A stretch of DNA of 64,000 bases from RHLJ01 sp965242845 (GCA_965242845.1 CBDETC010000003.1:1054001-1118000); one strand, 5' to 3'. Shown: positions 16,620-26,248, counted from the first letter of the stretch. Notes: generated by a model from the sequence alone, not told the origin. Numbers and translations are program-made.

Positions 16620-19157
16620 ATGTATCCCTACAATCCAGCAGAAATAGAGACCAAGTGGCAGCAATACTGGCTGAAGAATAAGACGTTTAAGACACCTACT
16701 GATACTTCAAAACCAAAGTATTATGTGCTGGATATGTTTCCATATCCAAGTGGTGCTGGTTTGCATGTGGGGCACCCAGAAGGATATACAGCTACCGACA
16801 TCATTGCTCGTTATAAAAGGATGAATGGATTCAATGTACTTCATCCTATTGGCTGGGATGCGTTTGGGCTACCAGCTGAACAATATGCAGTAAAGACGGG
16901 AACTCACCCAAAGATTACTACTGAAAAAAATATCAACCGTTTTAGAGAGCAGCTGCAAGCCATCGGTTTTAGCTATGATTGGGATCGTGAGGTCAATACA
17001 ACAGATCCTAACTATTTTAAGTGGACACAATGGATCTTTCTTAAGCTTTTTGAAATGGGGTTGGCTTACGAGGATGAAGTAGCAGTGAACTGGTGTCCTG
17101 AATTAGGTACCGTATTGGCCAATGAAGAAGTAATTGACGGAAAGAGTGAAGTAGGAGGCTACCCGGTTATCAGGAAACCAATGCGTCAATGGGTGCTTAA
17201 GATTACTGCCTATGCTGAACGGTTGTTAGAAGATTTGGATGATCTTGACTGGCCAGAATCTCTAAAAGATATGCAGAGAAACTGGATCGGGAAGTCGGTA
17301 GGAGCAGAAATTGATTTTGTTATCGATGGGTATGAGGATAAGCTCAGAGTATATACTACACGTCCGGATACTATTTTTGGAGCTACTTATATGGTGCTTT
17401 CTCCCGAGCATCACCTGGTATCGAAAATAACTACACAAGAACAATCAGCTTCCGTTGAGGAATATCAAAAACAGGCAGCTCTAAAAAGCGACCTTGACCG
17501 CCAGGAGTTGTCAAAGGAAAAGACCGGAGTTTTTACCGGAGCCTATGCGATAAATCCTGCTAACGGGAATCAGATACCTATTTGGATAGCTGACTACGTG
17601 TTGGTGAGCTATGGAACAGGAGCGATCATGGCAGTGCCGGGTCAGGATGAAAGAGACTGGGAATTTGCTGAGAAGTTTGAATTGCCGATTATTCGTACCG
17701 TTCAGCCTGTGGAAGGCTTTGATGGAAAAGCATATACAGGACAGGGAGTTGCTATTAATAGTGATTTCCTAAATGGACTGGAAATAGAAGCAGCCAAGGC
17801 TAAGATTATCGAATGGCTAGAAGAAAAGGGAGCTGGTCAAAAGGCTGTTAACTACAAGCTTAGAGATTGGTTATTTAGCCGTCAGCGCTATTGGGGCGAG
17901 CCCTTCCCAATCATTCATGTTAATGGAGAAGCCAAAGCTATACCAGAAACTCAACTACCCCTTGAGTTACCACAAGTAGATAAGTATCAGCCTACAGGAG
18001 ATGGTGAACCTCCTTTAGCTAATGCAAAAGATTGGATTGAAACAAAAGATCCAGACACGGGGGAGTTAGCGATCCGAGAAACTAATACTATGCCTCAATG
18101 GGCTGGTTCATGTTGGTATTATCTCCGCTATATCTCTCCAGATTGGGATGGGGGACCGGTTGATCCTGATTATGAAAAGTATTGGATGCCTGTTGATTTG
18201 TATGTTGGTGGTGCAGAACATGCTGTACTTCACTTGCTTTACGCACGTTTCTGGCATAAAGTATTATTCGATTTAGGAGTAGTTTCTACTGAGGAACCGT
18301 TTTCGAAGCTGGTTAACCAGGGTATGATTCTTGGTGAAATGGAATACACCACAGGAGATGGTAGAAAGCTTTCTGAGGAAGAGGTAGAGAAGAAAGGAGA
18401 TAGCTTTTATGAAATAGCTTCTGGTGATAAAGTAGAAGCAAGAGCTCACAAAATGAGCAAGAGTCGGGGGAATGTGATCAATCCTGACCATGTGATTGAA
18501 CAGTTTGGAGCAGATTCATTACGTTTGTACGAGATGTTTATGGGGCCTTTGGAGCAAGTGAAGCCATGGAGTACCAAAGGAGTAGACGGAGTAAATCGAT
18601 TTTTGAACAGAGTTTGGAGATTACTGATTGACGAGTTTACCGGGGATCTGAAAGAGGTAGTCCAGGATGTTGAGCCAAATAAGGATCAATTAAAGCCCCT
18701 TCATATAGCAATAAAAAAGGTTACTGAAGACATAGAAGGCTTACGCTTCAACACGGCTATCTCGGCAATGATGATATTTGTAAATGAAGCCAACCAATGG
18801 AAAAGCATACCAATTTCGGTAGCGAAAGAGTTTACTCAACTTCTTTCCCCCTTCGCTCCACATATTTCTGAAGAGATATGGAGTAAATTAGGCGAAGATA
18901 ATTCGATTGCTTATACAGATTGGCCTGAGTTCAATGAGGATTATTTAAAAGCAGATGAAATTATGTATCCTGTACAGGTAAATGGAAAAGTGCGTGCTGA
19001 TATTTTTGTTCCTGCAGATAAAGCAAAGGATAAAAATTATGTACTTGATCTCGCTAAGAGTGACGAAAAAATAGAGAGATATTTATCGGAAGGTGAGCTA
19101 ATAAAAGAAATTTTTGTTCCCGGAAGGATTGTCAATCTTGTAGTAAAACCTGGATAA
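16620..19157 (+). CDS. leuS: Leucine-tRNA ligase
   Basis: Cytoplasmic class Ia synthetase that charges tRNA(Leu). The 845 residues have the HIGH-type motif as HVGHPEGYT near residue 49, 'GWDAFGLPAEQYAVKTGTHP', an inserted CP1 editing domain (with 'YTTRPDTIFGATYMVLSPEH' and 'VPGQDERDWEFA'), 'GGAEHAVLHLLYARFWHK', and KMSKSRGN near 618 as the KMSKS loop. It ends in the anticodon-binding and small C-terminal domain ('VNGKVRADIFVPADKAKD'). Length and order are typical of bacterial LeuRS. It stands alone, divergent from the five-gene lipoprotein operon. Confidence 0.98.
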   Translation: MYPYNPAEIETKWQQYWLKNKTFKTPTDTSKPKYYVLDMFPYPSGAGLHVGHPEGYTATDIIARYKRMNGFNVLHPIGWDAFGLPAEQYAVKTGTHPKITTEKNINRFREQLQAIGFSYDWDREVNTTDPNYFKWTQWIFLKLFEMGLAYEDEVAVNWCPELGTVLANEEVIDGKSEVGGYPVIRKPMRQWVLKITAYAERLLEDLDDLDWPESLKDMQRNWIGKSVGAEIDFVIDGYEDKLRVYTTRPDTIFGATYMVLSPEHHLVSKITTQEQSASVEEYQKQAALKSDLDRQELSKEKTGVFTGAYAINPANGNQIPIWIADYVLVSYGTGAIMAVPGQDERDWEFAEKFELPIIRTVQPVEGFDGKAYTGQGVAINSDFLNGLEIEAAKAKIIEWLEEKGAGQKAVNYKLRDWLFSRQRYWGEPFPIIHVNGEAKAIPETQLPLELPQVDKYQPTGDGEPPLANAKDWIETKDPDTGELAIRETNTMPQWAGSCWYYLRYISPDWDGGPVDPDYEKYWMPVDLYVGGAEHAVLHLLYARFWHKVLFDLGVVSTEEPFSKLVNQGMILGEMEYTTGDGRKLSEEEVEKKGDSFYEIASGDKVEARAHKMSKSRGNVINPDHVIEQFGADSLRLYEMFMGPLEQVKPWSTKGVDGVNRFLNRVWRLLIDEFTGDLKEVVQDVEPNKDQLKPLHIAIKKVTEDIEGLRFNTAISAMMIFVNEANQWKSIPISVAKEFTQLLSPFAPHISEEIWSKLGEDNSIAYTDWPEFNEDYLKADEIMYPVQVNGKVRADIFVPADKAKDKNYVLDLAKSDEKIERYLSEGELIKEIFVPGRIVNLVVKPG

Positions 19158-19330
19158 AAGAGGGATATTTAAAGTCTACATGGTTAGTAGAAGACCAATA
19201 AAATTGTACTTTGGTCGAGTTGACTAATTTATAGCTGGTAATTCATTAGATTTCCAGCGTCGCAAAATTTGCGTCATTATTGTTTTGTAGGTCGGGTGCA
19301 TTAATCCTTAATCAGAATTTAGGTTTTAAG

Positions 19331-22237
19331 ATGCACACTTTAAACATTCTCATTATTGAGGATAACATACAGGATGCTGGGTTAATCGAAAGAGAGATAA
19401 GCAGTGGAGCTTTCACTTATAGCTCTATTCAGGTTGGTTCTTTTTCGGAAGCGGAAAGATTGATCCAGACTAATCAATTCCATCTTTCAATATGTAAGTA
19501 CGAGCTATTCGCATCGGCTGTAACTGATGTAGTCAAATACCTGGAAGACGAGGAAAAGTATATTCCAACCATTTTTATATCAGATAAACATCCAGATGAA
19601 AACGCTGTAGATGCCCTACTTTCCGGAGTAAAGGGATATATACTGAAAAACAATCTTAAGAGACTTGTCCCAGCGATTGAAAAAGAGATAGAAGCAATAA
19701 AAAAGGAAGAAGAGGAAAGAATAAATAAGCTCACTGTTGATTCGCTGTTTAATTCATTTATAGGGATTCGTATTTCAAATAAACAACGAGAGATAGTTAG
19801 GGTAAATGATCGTTATTGCGAAATTATAGGATATGAGAAAGAAGAATTAGAAGGGGCTTCCCTGGATATAGTAACTCCGGATGGAGATATCGAGCTGGAA
19901 CAAAAAAGATATGCCGATTTTTTTGGTATTGGTAGATCAGAAGGTTCACAATATCGCGAGATAAAAAAAGATGGAAGTTATGTTGAGCTAATAGTTCATT
20001 CTCATATTGCTAAAAGCGGCGGTGAAGAATTTGTTATTTCCATGTTCCAGGATGTGACTCATGAGATAAGAATGAACTCACTATTTGAAGAAGTAAGTAG
20101 TCAGGCTAAAATAGGGGCATGGGAGAGAGACCTTGAGTCAGGAAAGGAGGTATGGACAAAAGGTATTTTTGATATTTATGGGATTTCAAAAGAAGAATTA
20201 GATCCAAGCTATGACTCAGATGAGAAATTCCATACAAAAGAGTCCTGGGAATTACTCCAGGATTCATTGAAGAAGGCGGAGCAAGGTATTCCATTTGATA
20301 TAGAAGTGGAGGTTATTGACAGTAAGGGAGAGAGAAAATGGTGCAGAGGTACTGGCACGCCTATCTTTGAAAAGGATAAGGTGATTAAAATAATGGGCTC
20401 CTTTCAGGACATTTCAGATCAAAAGGAAAGAGAAATTGATATAGTAAAGGCGAAGCAAAGGTATCAGTACCTATTTGAGAATAACCCGAATCCACTCCTT
20501 TTACTTTCCGATGACGCTTCTAATAGAATAATTGCTGCCAACAAAGCTGCAGAGAAACTCTATGGGCATTCGATAGACGAACTCTTATCAATGACTTCTC
20601 TGGATATTAGACCAGAAGAAGATATCAATGACTATTTATCAGTTGTAGAAAAAGAAAAGGGTCATGGACTAGACGGCGTTATTACCAGTACTACAGGTAG
20701 ACATAAAAAGAAGAATGGGGAGCTTTTGAATGTTGAAATTCATTGGAGACGAATAGTTTTTAATGGATCAAGAGGGAGACTTGTTTTGATAAATGATATC
20801 ACAGAGAAAACTGAGTTTCAGAATAAGCTTCTTAGTACCAATAGTGTATTATCAACTCTAATTGATTCTGCACCAATTGCCATAATGACCATAACTCCAG
20901 AAGGAATTGTCGAAGATGTATGGAATTCAAAAGCCGAGGAAGTTTTTGGTTGGAAAGGGGAAGAAGTATTCGGAAAATTTATTCCTTTTGTACAGGAAGA
21001 GCATATATCAAAGGTTAAGGAAAAACTAAAGCGAAATACCCCGAAAATCGAAGAAATCGAAAGGGTTACTAAATCTGGTGAACAGATTACCTTAAAGAAT
21101 TATTTAACTCCTATTTTCGGGAAGGACGGAGAAGTATCCAAGATTTTGGTACTCCTTGAGGATATTACGGAGCAGACCAATACAAAAGCGGCACTTGTTG
21201 AAAGTGAGCGAAAATACAGAAGCTTGATCGAAGCTTCTCATGATTTGATATGGAGAATAGATCTTGAAGGCAGATTTACTTTTCTGAACAACGCCAGCCA
21301 TAAAATACTCGGTTATCTGCCTGAGGAGCTGATTGGAAAACCTTTTGTTCCATTTGTGTCGCAAGATATGGTTGAAGAGGCTGAGCGTGTTCATACAGAA
21401 GTAATAAAAGGAACGGAGTTTGATAACTTTGATCTCCGTATGGTCAGGAAAAATGGAAAAGTAATATCCCTTTCTGCTAAGGCTTATCCACTTCATGATG
21501 AGAATGGCACCATAATAGGTTGCACCGGCACGGCTACTGATATTACAAGTTTATTAGAATATCAAAGCCAACTTGAAGACTCCTTATCAGAAAAAGAAGT
21601 GCTTATTAAAGAGATACATCATAGAGTGAAAAATAATTTAGCAGTGGTTTCTGGTCTTTTTGCGCTTCAATCTTATTCTATTGAAGACGAGAGTGTAGTA
21701 CAACTCTTGAAGGAATCTCAGGCGCGAATTAAATCAATAGCAACGATTCATGAGAAGCTATACCAAAGTGAATTATTCACTAGTATAGAAATCAAGTCAT
21801 ACCTCAAAGACTTATTGGGAGATATCAAGAATACATTTTCTAGGTCTGGAAAGAGAATCGATCTAGAGCTGGTGGGGGATGAGCTGACGTTAAATGTAAA
21901 TCAAGCGGTTCCTTTTGGGATCATTGCTAACGAGCTGGTTACAAACGCCTTTAAATATGCTTTTCCTGGAACCATGAGTGGCACTATAACTATATCCATT
22001 ACTAATGAAGGCAAGGAAACAATTTTTAGTGTAAAAGATAACGGAGTGGGTTTGCCTGATAACTTTGAAGAAGTTACATCCAACTCGTTAGGGATCGCAT
22101 TAATAACCAGTTTAGCAAGCCAGTTAAACGGAAAAATTTCCTGGTGCTCAAAACAAGGAACTACTTTCAGTCTTAGATTTATACCCTCAGAAATGAAGAC
22201 CTGGGAGAGTAACCAATTTCAACCAGAATACAAATAA
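19331..22237 (+). CDS. Multi-PAS sensor histidine kinase (HisKA_2 type) with degenerate N-terminal receiver
   Basis: The open frame reaches 19280 (TTG), but ATG 19331 starts exactly at a receiver fold (MHTLNILIIEDNIQDAG), giving 968 residues. The receiver-like domain (1-120) keeps the acidic pair and the late Lys ('GVKGYILKNNLKRL'), but the phosphoacceptor Asp position reads Lys (CKYELF, K56). Five PAS domains follow, several ending with the DIT/DVT PAC tail. Next is the kinase: 'KEIHHRVKNNLAVVSGLF' (phospho-His in the HisKA_2/HWE-like dimerisation part) and an ATPase with 'IANELVTNAFKYAFPG' and 'VKDNGVGLPDNF'. There are no membrane helices, so it senses from the cytoplasm. No response regulator gene adjoins, so the partner is unknown. 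Confidence 0.88.
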   Translation: MHTLNILIIEDNIQDAGLIEREISSGAFTYSSIQVGSFSEAERLIQTNQFHLSICKYELFASAVTDVVKYLEDEEKYIPTIFISDKHPDENAVDALLSGVKGYILKNNLKRLVPAIEKEIEAIKKEEEERINKLTVDSLFNSFIGIRISNKQREIVRVNDRYCEIIGYEKEELEGASLDIVTPDGDIELEQKRYADFFGIGRSEGSQYREIKKDGSYVELIVHSHIAKSGGEEFVISMFQDVTHEIRMNSLFEEVSSQAKIGAWERDLESGKEVWTKGIFDIYGISKEELDPSYDSDEKFHTKESWELLQDSLKKAEQGIPFDIEVEVIDSKGERKWCRGTGTPIFEKDKVIKIMGSFQDISDQKEREIDIVKAKQRYQYLFENNPNPLLLLSDDASNRIIAANKAAEKLYGHSIDELLSMTSLDIRPEEDINDYLSVVEKEKGHGLDGVITSTTGRHKKKNGELLNVEIHWRRIVFNGSRGRLVLINDITEKTEFQNKLLSTNSVLSTLIDSAPIAIMTITPEGIVEDVWNSKAEEVFGWKGEEVFGKFIPFVQEEHISKVKEKLKRNTPKIEEIERVTKSGEQITLKNYLTPIFGKDGEVSKILVLLEDITEQTNTKAALVESERKYRSLIEASHDLIWRIDLEGRFTFLNNASHKILGYLPEELIGKPFVPFVSQDMVEEAERVHTEVIKGTEFDNFDLRMVRKNGKVISLSAKAYPLHDENGTIIGCTGTATDITSLLEYQSQLEDSLSEKEVLIKEIHHRVKNNLAVVSGLFALQSYSIEDESVVQLLKESQARIKSIATIHEKLYQSELFTSIEIKSYLKDLLGDIKNTFSRSGKRIDLELVGDELTLNVNQAVPFGIIANELVTNAFKYAFPGTMSGTITISITNEGKETIFSVKDNGVGLPDNFEEVTSNSLGIALITSLASQLNGKISWCSKQGTTFSLRFIPSEMKTWESNQFQPEYK

Positions 22238-22250
22238 GTATACTGTATTA

Positions 22251-23420
22251 CTATCTTTCTTCGATTGGAGTCCAGTCTAAGTTCTTTTCGGCAACGTATA
22301 AGGCTCTAGGTCTTATGAGACGGTTATTAGCCGCTTGCTCCATAAAATGACCTGTCCAACCTGAGACACGGCTCATAGTAAAGATACAAGTATATAAGTC
22401 TGGCTGAATTCCAATAGAGTAGTATACGGTCGCGGAAAAGAAATCCACATTTGGATCAATATTCTTTTCTGACTTCATGGTATTGAGCATATCCATTGAC
22501 CATCGATATAGCTCCTCATGTCCTGTTTCTTCAGATAGCGACTTAGCCATCTTTTGCAGATGTCGCCCTCTTGGGTCAAAAGTCTTATAAACTCTATGAC
22601 CAAATCCCATGATCTTCTCTTTTTTGGTCAACTTATCTTTAGTAAAAGCAATTGCATCAGCGTCTTCACCTTGCTTGCCTAATTCCATTAAGGTATTCAT
22701 TACAGCAGTATTGGCTCCACCATGTAGCGGTCCTTTTAGTGCTCCAATTGCAGCCGTAATTGAGGAATACATATCCGACATGGTAGCACACACTGTACGA
22801 GCGGTGAAGGTAGAGGCATTCATACCATGCTCAGCATGAAGAATCAGGCAAAGATCCATGGTTTTCTCGGCTTGAGTTCCTGGCTCAACACCGTTAAGCA
22901 TATATAAAAAGTTGAATGCGGTACTGCCTTCAGACAACGGCTGAATAATTTCCTTTCCGTGTCTGTATCGATCGTAAGCAGCGATGATGGTAGGAATTTT
23001 TGCTGTTAACGCGATAGCCTGACTCATAAATAAGTCTGGATCAAATTTACCTTTAGTGGGATCGTAATCGGCTAGCATTGATACCGCAGACTGTAAAACA
23101 GCCATAGGTTCTGCGCTTTTATCGGTAGTAGTAAGATAGTTGAGAACTACCTCAGGAATAGCACGTTCTTTAATCAGGTCATTTTTTAAAGATTCTAATT
23201 CTTCTGAATTAGGAAGTCGATCATTCCAAAGTAAAAAACAAACCTCTTCAAAAGTGGCTTCTTCAGCTAACGTATCAATGTTATAGCCTGAATAGATAAG
23301 CTCCCCTTTAGCTCCATCTATGAAACTTTTAGTGGTAGAGAAAGCTACGATTCCCTCAAGTCCTTTATTAATAAAGGGGAATTCGTTTTCATCAAAGCCT
23401 GTGTGTAGGTTTGTCGACAT
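22251..23420 (-). CDS. Citrate synthase (or 2-methylcitrate synthase-like)
   Basis: Condenses acetyl-CoA with oxaloacetate, the entry step of the TCA cycle. The 389 residues fit the shorter citrate synthase type rather than the ~430-residue E. coli GltA. Motifs seen are 'LCLILHAEHGMNASTFTART' (first catalytic His, near 193), 'GALKGPLHGGANTAVM', 'IMGFGHRVYKTFDPRG' (second His near 273) and 'WTGHFMEQ', close to the catalytic acid region of the C-terminus. I give no symbol because PrpC-type enzymes share these motifs, although no prp genes are nearby, which favours a TCA role. It is convergent with the histidine kinase, 13 bases apart. Confidence 0.93.
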   Translation of the reverse strand: MSTNLHTGFDENEFPFINKGLEGIVAFSTTKSFIDGAKGELIYSGYNIDTLAEEATFEEVCFLLWNDRLPNSEELESLKNDLIKERAIPEVVLNYLTTTDKSAEPMAVLQSAVSMLADYDPTKGKFDPDLFMSQAIALTAKIPTIIAAYDRYRHGKEIIQPLSEGSTAFNFLYMLNGVEPGTQAEKTMDLCLILHAEHGMNASTFTARTVCATMSDMYSSITAAIGALKGPLHGGANTAVMNTLMELGKQGEDADAIAFTKDKLTKKEKIMGFGHRVYKTFDPRGRHLQKMAKSLSEETGHEELYRWSMDMLNTMKSEKNIDPNVDFFSATVYYSIGIQPDLYTCIFTMSRVSGWTGHFMEQAANNRLIRPRALYVAEKNLDWTPIEER

Positions 23421-23652
23421 GTTTATTCCTTTTTTGTGTTTGATCAGTGACCTGTTTTGCCGTTTATTCTTTTGCTACCAACAAATGTGATTAGGCAAAA
23501 ATTTCATCCCTATTTGAAAAAAATCAAAGGAACTAAAGGTAATGAAAGAGATGGAATTTTTTAAATGTAATTACGCTATTTAATATCGAAACAACACTTT
23601 TTTGTGCTCGTAATTTTTTAAGCAATTTGAAGAAAATCCGGAGTAGTAACTT
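23421..23652. other. Divergent intergenic region, citrate synthase / DUF2306 gene
   Basis: 232 bases, AT-rich, holding the promoters of both divergent genes. A GGAG lies 11-14 bases before the ATG at 23653. No hairpin terminator, RNA gene or reading frame worth calling is seen. Confidence 0.6.
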
Positions 23653-24129
23653 ATGTATCAGCTAGGAACCTTAGGGACTATACATTTGGTATCTGCAATT
23701 GCAGCAATGGCTTTCGGTGCAGTTGTATTGTTTCTGAAGAAAGGAACACCACTTCACATTCGACTAGGGTATTTCTATGCCGTAAGTATGCTCACATTAA
23801 ATGTAACGGCATTGATGATATATAAGTTATTTGGTCACTTTGGGCCATTTCATTATGCAGCAGTTATAAGTCTGGCTTCTCTACTTGGAGGTTTAGTTCC
23901 GGCCTATTTAAAAAAGCCTAAGAATAGTTGGCTAGAACTACATTATGAGTTTATGAACTGGTCTATCATCGGATTGTATGCTGCTTTTTGGAGTGAAACA
24001 TTCAGCCGATTTTTTAGATTCGCAGGTTTCTGGGTATTAGTTGCAACGGGTACAGCAATGACTGTCGCTATTGGGATTTATCTGCTCAAATCTAAAAAGC
24101 GAAGTGTGTTAGATAAGTATACTCGTTGA
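23653..24129 (+). CDS. DUF2306-like membrane protein
   Basis: A 158-residue inner-membrane protein with four to five predicted helices ('LGTIHLVSAIAAMAFGAVVLF', in two parts: LGTIHLVSAIAAMAF and GAVVLFL; then 'VSMLTLNVTALMIYKLF', 'AAVISLASLLGGLVPAYL' and 'FAGFWVLVATGTAMTVAIGI'). The 'GTPLHIRLGYFYAVSML' stretch and a His-rich pattern (H9 region, HIRLGY, HYEFMNWS) match the DUF2306 family of small membrane proteins, whose role is unknown. It is a single gene, convergent with mazG and ending one base from the mazG stop. Confidence 0.72.
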   Translation: MYQLGTLGTIHLVSAIAAMAFGAVVLFLKKGTPLHIRLGYFYAVSMLTLNVTALMIYKLFGHFGPFHYAAVISLASLLGGLVPAYLKKPKNSWLELHYEFMNWSIIGLYAAFWSETFSRFFRFAGFWVLVATGTAMTVAIGIYLLKSKKRSVLDKYTR

Positions 24130-24130
24130 A

Positions 24131-24898
24131 CTAGTTAGCTTCTTGTTTGGAAAGCTCCCAAAGCTCATCCATCTCTTGCAGAGTAGTTTCTTTTAGGCTT
24201 TTACCTTGAGCCTTCAGTTTATCTTCTATAAATCGAAAACGTAATTCAAATTTTCTATTCGTTTTTCTAAGGCTGTCCTCAGCAGTCAGTTCAAAAAAGC
24301 GAGCAACATTGACTAGAGAAAAAAGCACATCGCCGAATTCTTGCGCTGAAGCTTCTTGATCTCCCTTTCCGAGTGTTTCTTTAAATTCGCCCAATTCTTC
24401 ATCCAGCTTCTCCCAGGCTTGCTGCCATTCAGGCCAGTCAAAACCTACGTTAGCTGCTTTTTCCTGCATCCGTTGCGCTCTAATTAAAGCAGGTAAATGA
24501 GATGGCAGTCCGTCTAATGTAGATTTCTTGCCTTCCTTAAGCTTGATATTTTCCCAGTTCTCGGCTACCTGGTCCTCTCCATTTACTACCTCTTCACCAA
24601 ATACATGCGGATGTCGGCGAATTAATTTATCCATAAGAGTGTAAATCACTTCGCCAATTTCAAAAGTATCCGTTTCGCTTGCAATATTAGAATGGAATAC
24701 TACATGCAACAACAGGTCTCCAAGTTCCTTTTTAAACTCATCAAAATCGTTTTGATCCAGAGCCTCAATAGCTTCATAGGCCTCTTCTATGAGATTGTCT
24801 TTAATGGAATAATGAGTTTGTTTTCTATCCCAGGGGCACTCTTTTCTTAGAATGGCTACAAGTTCAACTAGATCTTCAAAGTTCCGACTTGGCTGCAT
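24131..24898 (-). CDS. mazG: MazG-type nucleoside triphosphate pyrophosphohydrolase
   Basis: Hydrolyses (d)NTPs to the monophosphate and pyrophosphate, a housecleaning role in the cytoplasm. The open frame reaches 24940, but the first 14 codons fall in a repeat hairpin; ATG 24898 begins the family's normal start (MQPSRNFEDLVELVAILRKE). That gives 255 residues, the usual two-domain length. The first MazG domain has 'ECPWDRKQTHYSIKDNLIEE' and the acidic metal-binding pattern EEAYE...KELGDLLLHVV. The second has 'EELGEFKETLGKG' and 'EFGDVLFSLVNVARFF'. It lies downstream of the GATase-like gene, separated by an inverted repeat that may end upstream transcription. Confidence 0.94.
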   Translation of the reverse strand: MQPSRNFEDLVELVAILRKECPWDRKQTHYSIKDNLIEEAYEAIEALDQNDFDEFKKELGDLLLHVVFHSNIASETDTFEIGEVIYTLMDKLIRRHPHVFGEEVVNGEDQVAENWENIKLKEGKKSTLDGLPSHLPALIRAQRMQEKAANVGFDWPEWQQAWEKLDEELGEFKETLGKGDQEASAQEFGDVLFSLVNVARFFELTAEDSLRKTNRKFELRFRFIEDKLKAQGKSLKETTLQEMDELWELSKQEAN

Positions 24899-24903
24899 AT
24901 AAA

Positions 24904-24969
24904 ATTCAAAATGAAAGATTAAAAACGAAAGATAGCTCAAGGTACCATCTTTCGTTTTTAATTTTGAAT
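24904..24969. repeat. Long AT-rich inverted repeat between mazG and its upstream neighbour
   Basis: Left arm: ATTCAAAAT (24904-24912), then ATTAAAAACGAAAGAT (24918-24933). Right arm: ATCTTTCGTTTTTAAT (24947-24962), then ATTTTGAAT (24961-24969). The inner stem is 16 perfect base pairs and the outer stem 9, with a small left-side bulge (GAAAG, 24913-24917) and a 13-base loop. It follows the stop of the gene at 24981 and precedes mazG, so it may act as a terminator or mRNA-processing hairpin on the minus strand. It may also be a mobile small repeat. Confidence 0.75.
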
Positions 24970-24980
24970 CTTTAATCCTG

Positions 24981-26246
24981 CTAGGTTTTCTTTTTCTTCT
25001 TTTTAGCGGCAGGGAACAGAATGTTGTTCAGTATTAGCCGGTAGCCTGGGCTATTCGGATGAAGGGCGAGATCAGTAGGAGGGTCGTTTACACGATGTGT
25101 GTAATCTTCCGGATCGTGACCACCATAAAAGGTAAAGGTGCCATTTCCATAATTGCCATGGAGGTATTTTACCTGATCTCTTCCTGGCGCTTCTCCAAGA
25201 ATTACTACTGAAGATTTGACTTTATCTGTTCTAAATGCGGTTGTTTGACCATAAAAACCAGGGATACTACTTACATGATTTTGATTAAGCATCGTTGGAA
25301 CGGGATCCCATTTAGCAGAGAATTCAAAAAGTGTGAAGTAATCCAGGCTTCGATCTACCTGGGCTATAGCTACAGGCACATCAATATCAGCATGCTCATA
25401 TTCATATGGGTTAGTAACGATATTGAAGTTCTCGAATGCAAAAGTGTTTGTATAATCAAGGTGCTGATGAGCGTGTGGGTCAATAGCATCTCCATCAAAC
25501 TGCTCAGGGGCTATGTCTACTGCTAAAGATGCAAGAGCTATATCAAAGGTGTCGGTACCAGAACACATCGCAAAAAGAAAACCTCCGTTTCCAACGTATT
25601 TTTTTATCTCTTCCGCAACCTGCTTCTTTTGATCACTCACTTTTGAGAATCCGAGTTCATTTGCCATAGCTTCCATTTGTCGAACCTGATTAATATACCA
25701 GGGTGCATTTCGATAACTAGCCCAAAACTTTCCGTACTGCCCCGTAAAATCTTCATGATGCAGATGTAGCCAATCATATTGTTGAAGCTGGCCTTCCAGC
25801 ACTTCAATATCCCAGAGCTTATCATATTCTACTTCAGCATAAGTAAGAGCGAGAGTAACGGCGTCATCCCACGGTAATTTTTGATCTGGGGTATAAACCG
25901 CAATTCGAGGTGTTTTCTCCAGATTCACAACCGAAGTATTAGAACCAGGGGACTCAACGGTAGCAATAATTGATGCAGCCTGGGAATTGGAAACAGTTTC
26001 CAGGTAAACATTTCGAAGCCGGGCTTTTCTTACAATATCATTGTCAACAACTGCCATAAAAGAACCACCTCGATAGTTCAGTAACCATTTAGCAGGATAA
26101 CCATCTTTAATATGGTTGAAGATCACACCATATGCCTTTAAATGATTGGTTTGTGTAGCATCCATCGGGATGAGCACTTGTTGCTGAGCAATAGCACTAC
26201 TCGTAAACAGAATGATTAAAAGGAGGGCGGAAACAATACTCTTCAT
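24981..26246 (-). CDS. Secreted protein with possible GATase-like/ThuA-like domain
   Basis: A 421-residue exported protein with a signal peptide (MKSIVSALLLIILFTSSAIA, cleaved before QQ). Residues ~115-330 look like an alpha/beta fold of the class I glutamine-amidotransferase/ThuA kind: 'RIAVYTPDQKLPWDDAVTLA', 'YDWLHLHHEDFTGQYGKFW' and 'NGGFLFAMCSGTDTFDIALA', where the Cys in AMCSGT sits like a nucleophile elbow. His-rich 'DPHAHQHLDYT' and C-terminal 'FYGGHDPEDYTHRVNDPPTD' suggest metal binding. Such proteins tend to be labelled 'asparagine synthetase B' in databases; I see no AsnB domain and do not accept that name. The C-terminus is a run of six Lys. It lies two bases from the TPR gene, so they are likely one unit. 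Confidence 0.6.
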   Translation of the reverse strand: MKSIVSALLLIILFTSSAIAQQQVLIPMDATQTNHLKAYGVIFNHIKDGYPAKWLLNYRGGSFMAVVDNDIVRKARLRNVYLETVSNSQAASIIATVESPGSNTSVVNLEKTPRIAVYTPDQKLPWDDAVTLALTYAEVEYDKLWDIEVLEGQLQQYDWLHLHHEDFTGQYGKFWASYRNAPWYINQVRQMEAMANELGFSKVSDQKKQVAEEIKKYVGNGGFLFAMCSGTDTFDIALASLAVDIAPEQFDGDAIDPHAHQHLDYTNTFAFENFNIVTNPYEYEHADIDVPVAIAQVDRSLDYFTLFEFSAKWDPVPTMLNQNHVSSIPGFYGQTTAFRTDKVKSSVVILGEAPGRDQVKYLHGNYGNGTFTFYGGHDPEDYTHRVNDPPTDLALHPNSPGYRLILNNILFPAAKKKKKKT

Positions 26247-26248
26247 GA

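Noticed and set aside
19261..19273. Short palindrome CGCAAAATTTGCG before the histidine kinase
   Set aside because: Only six base pairs around one base, with no partner element; not enough to call a site.
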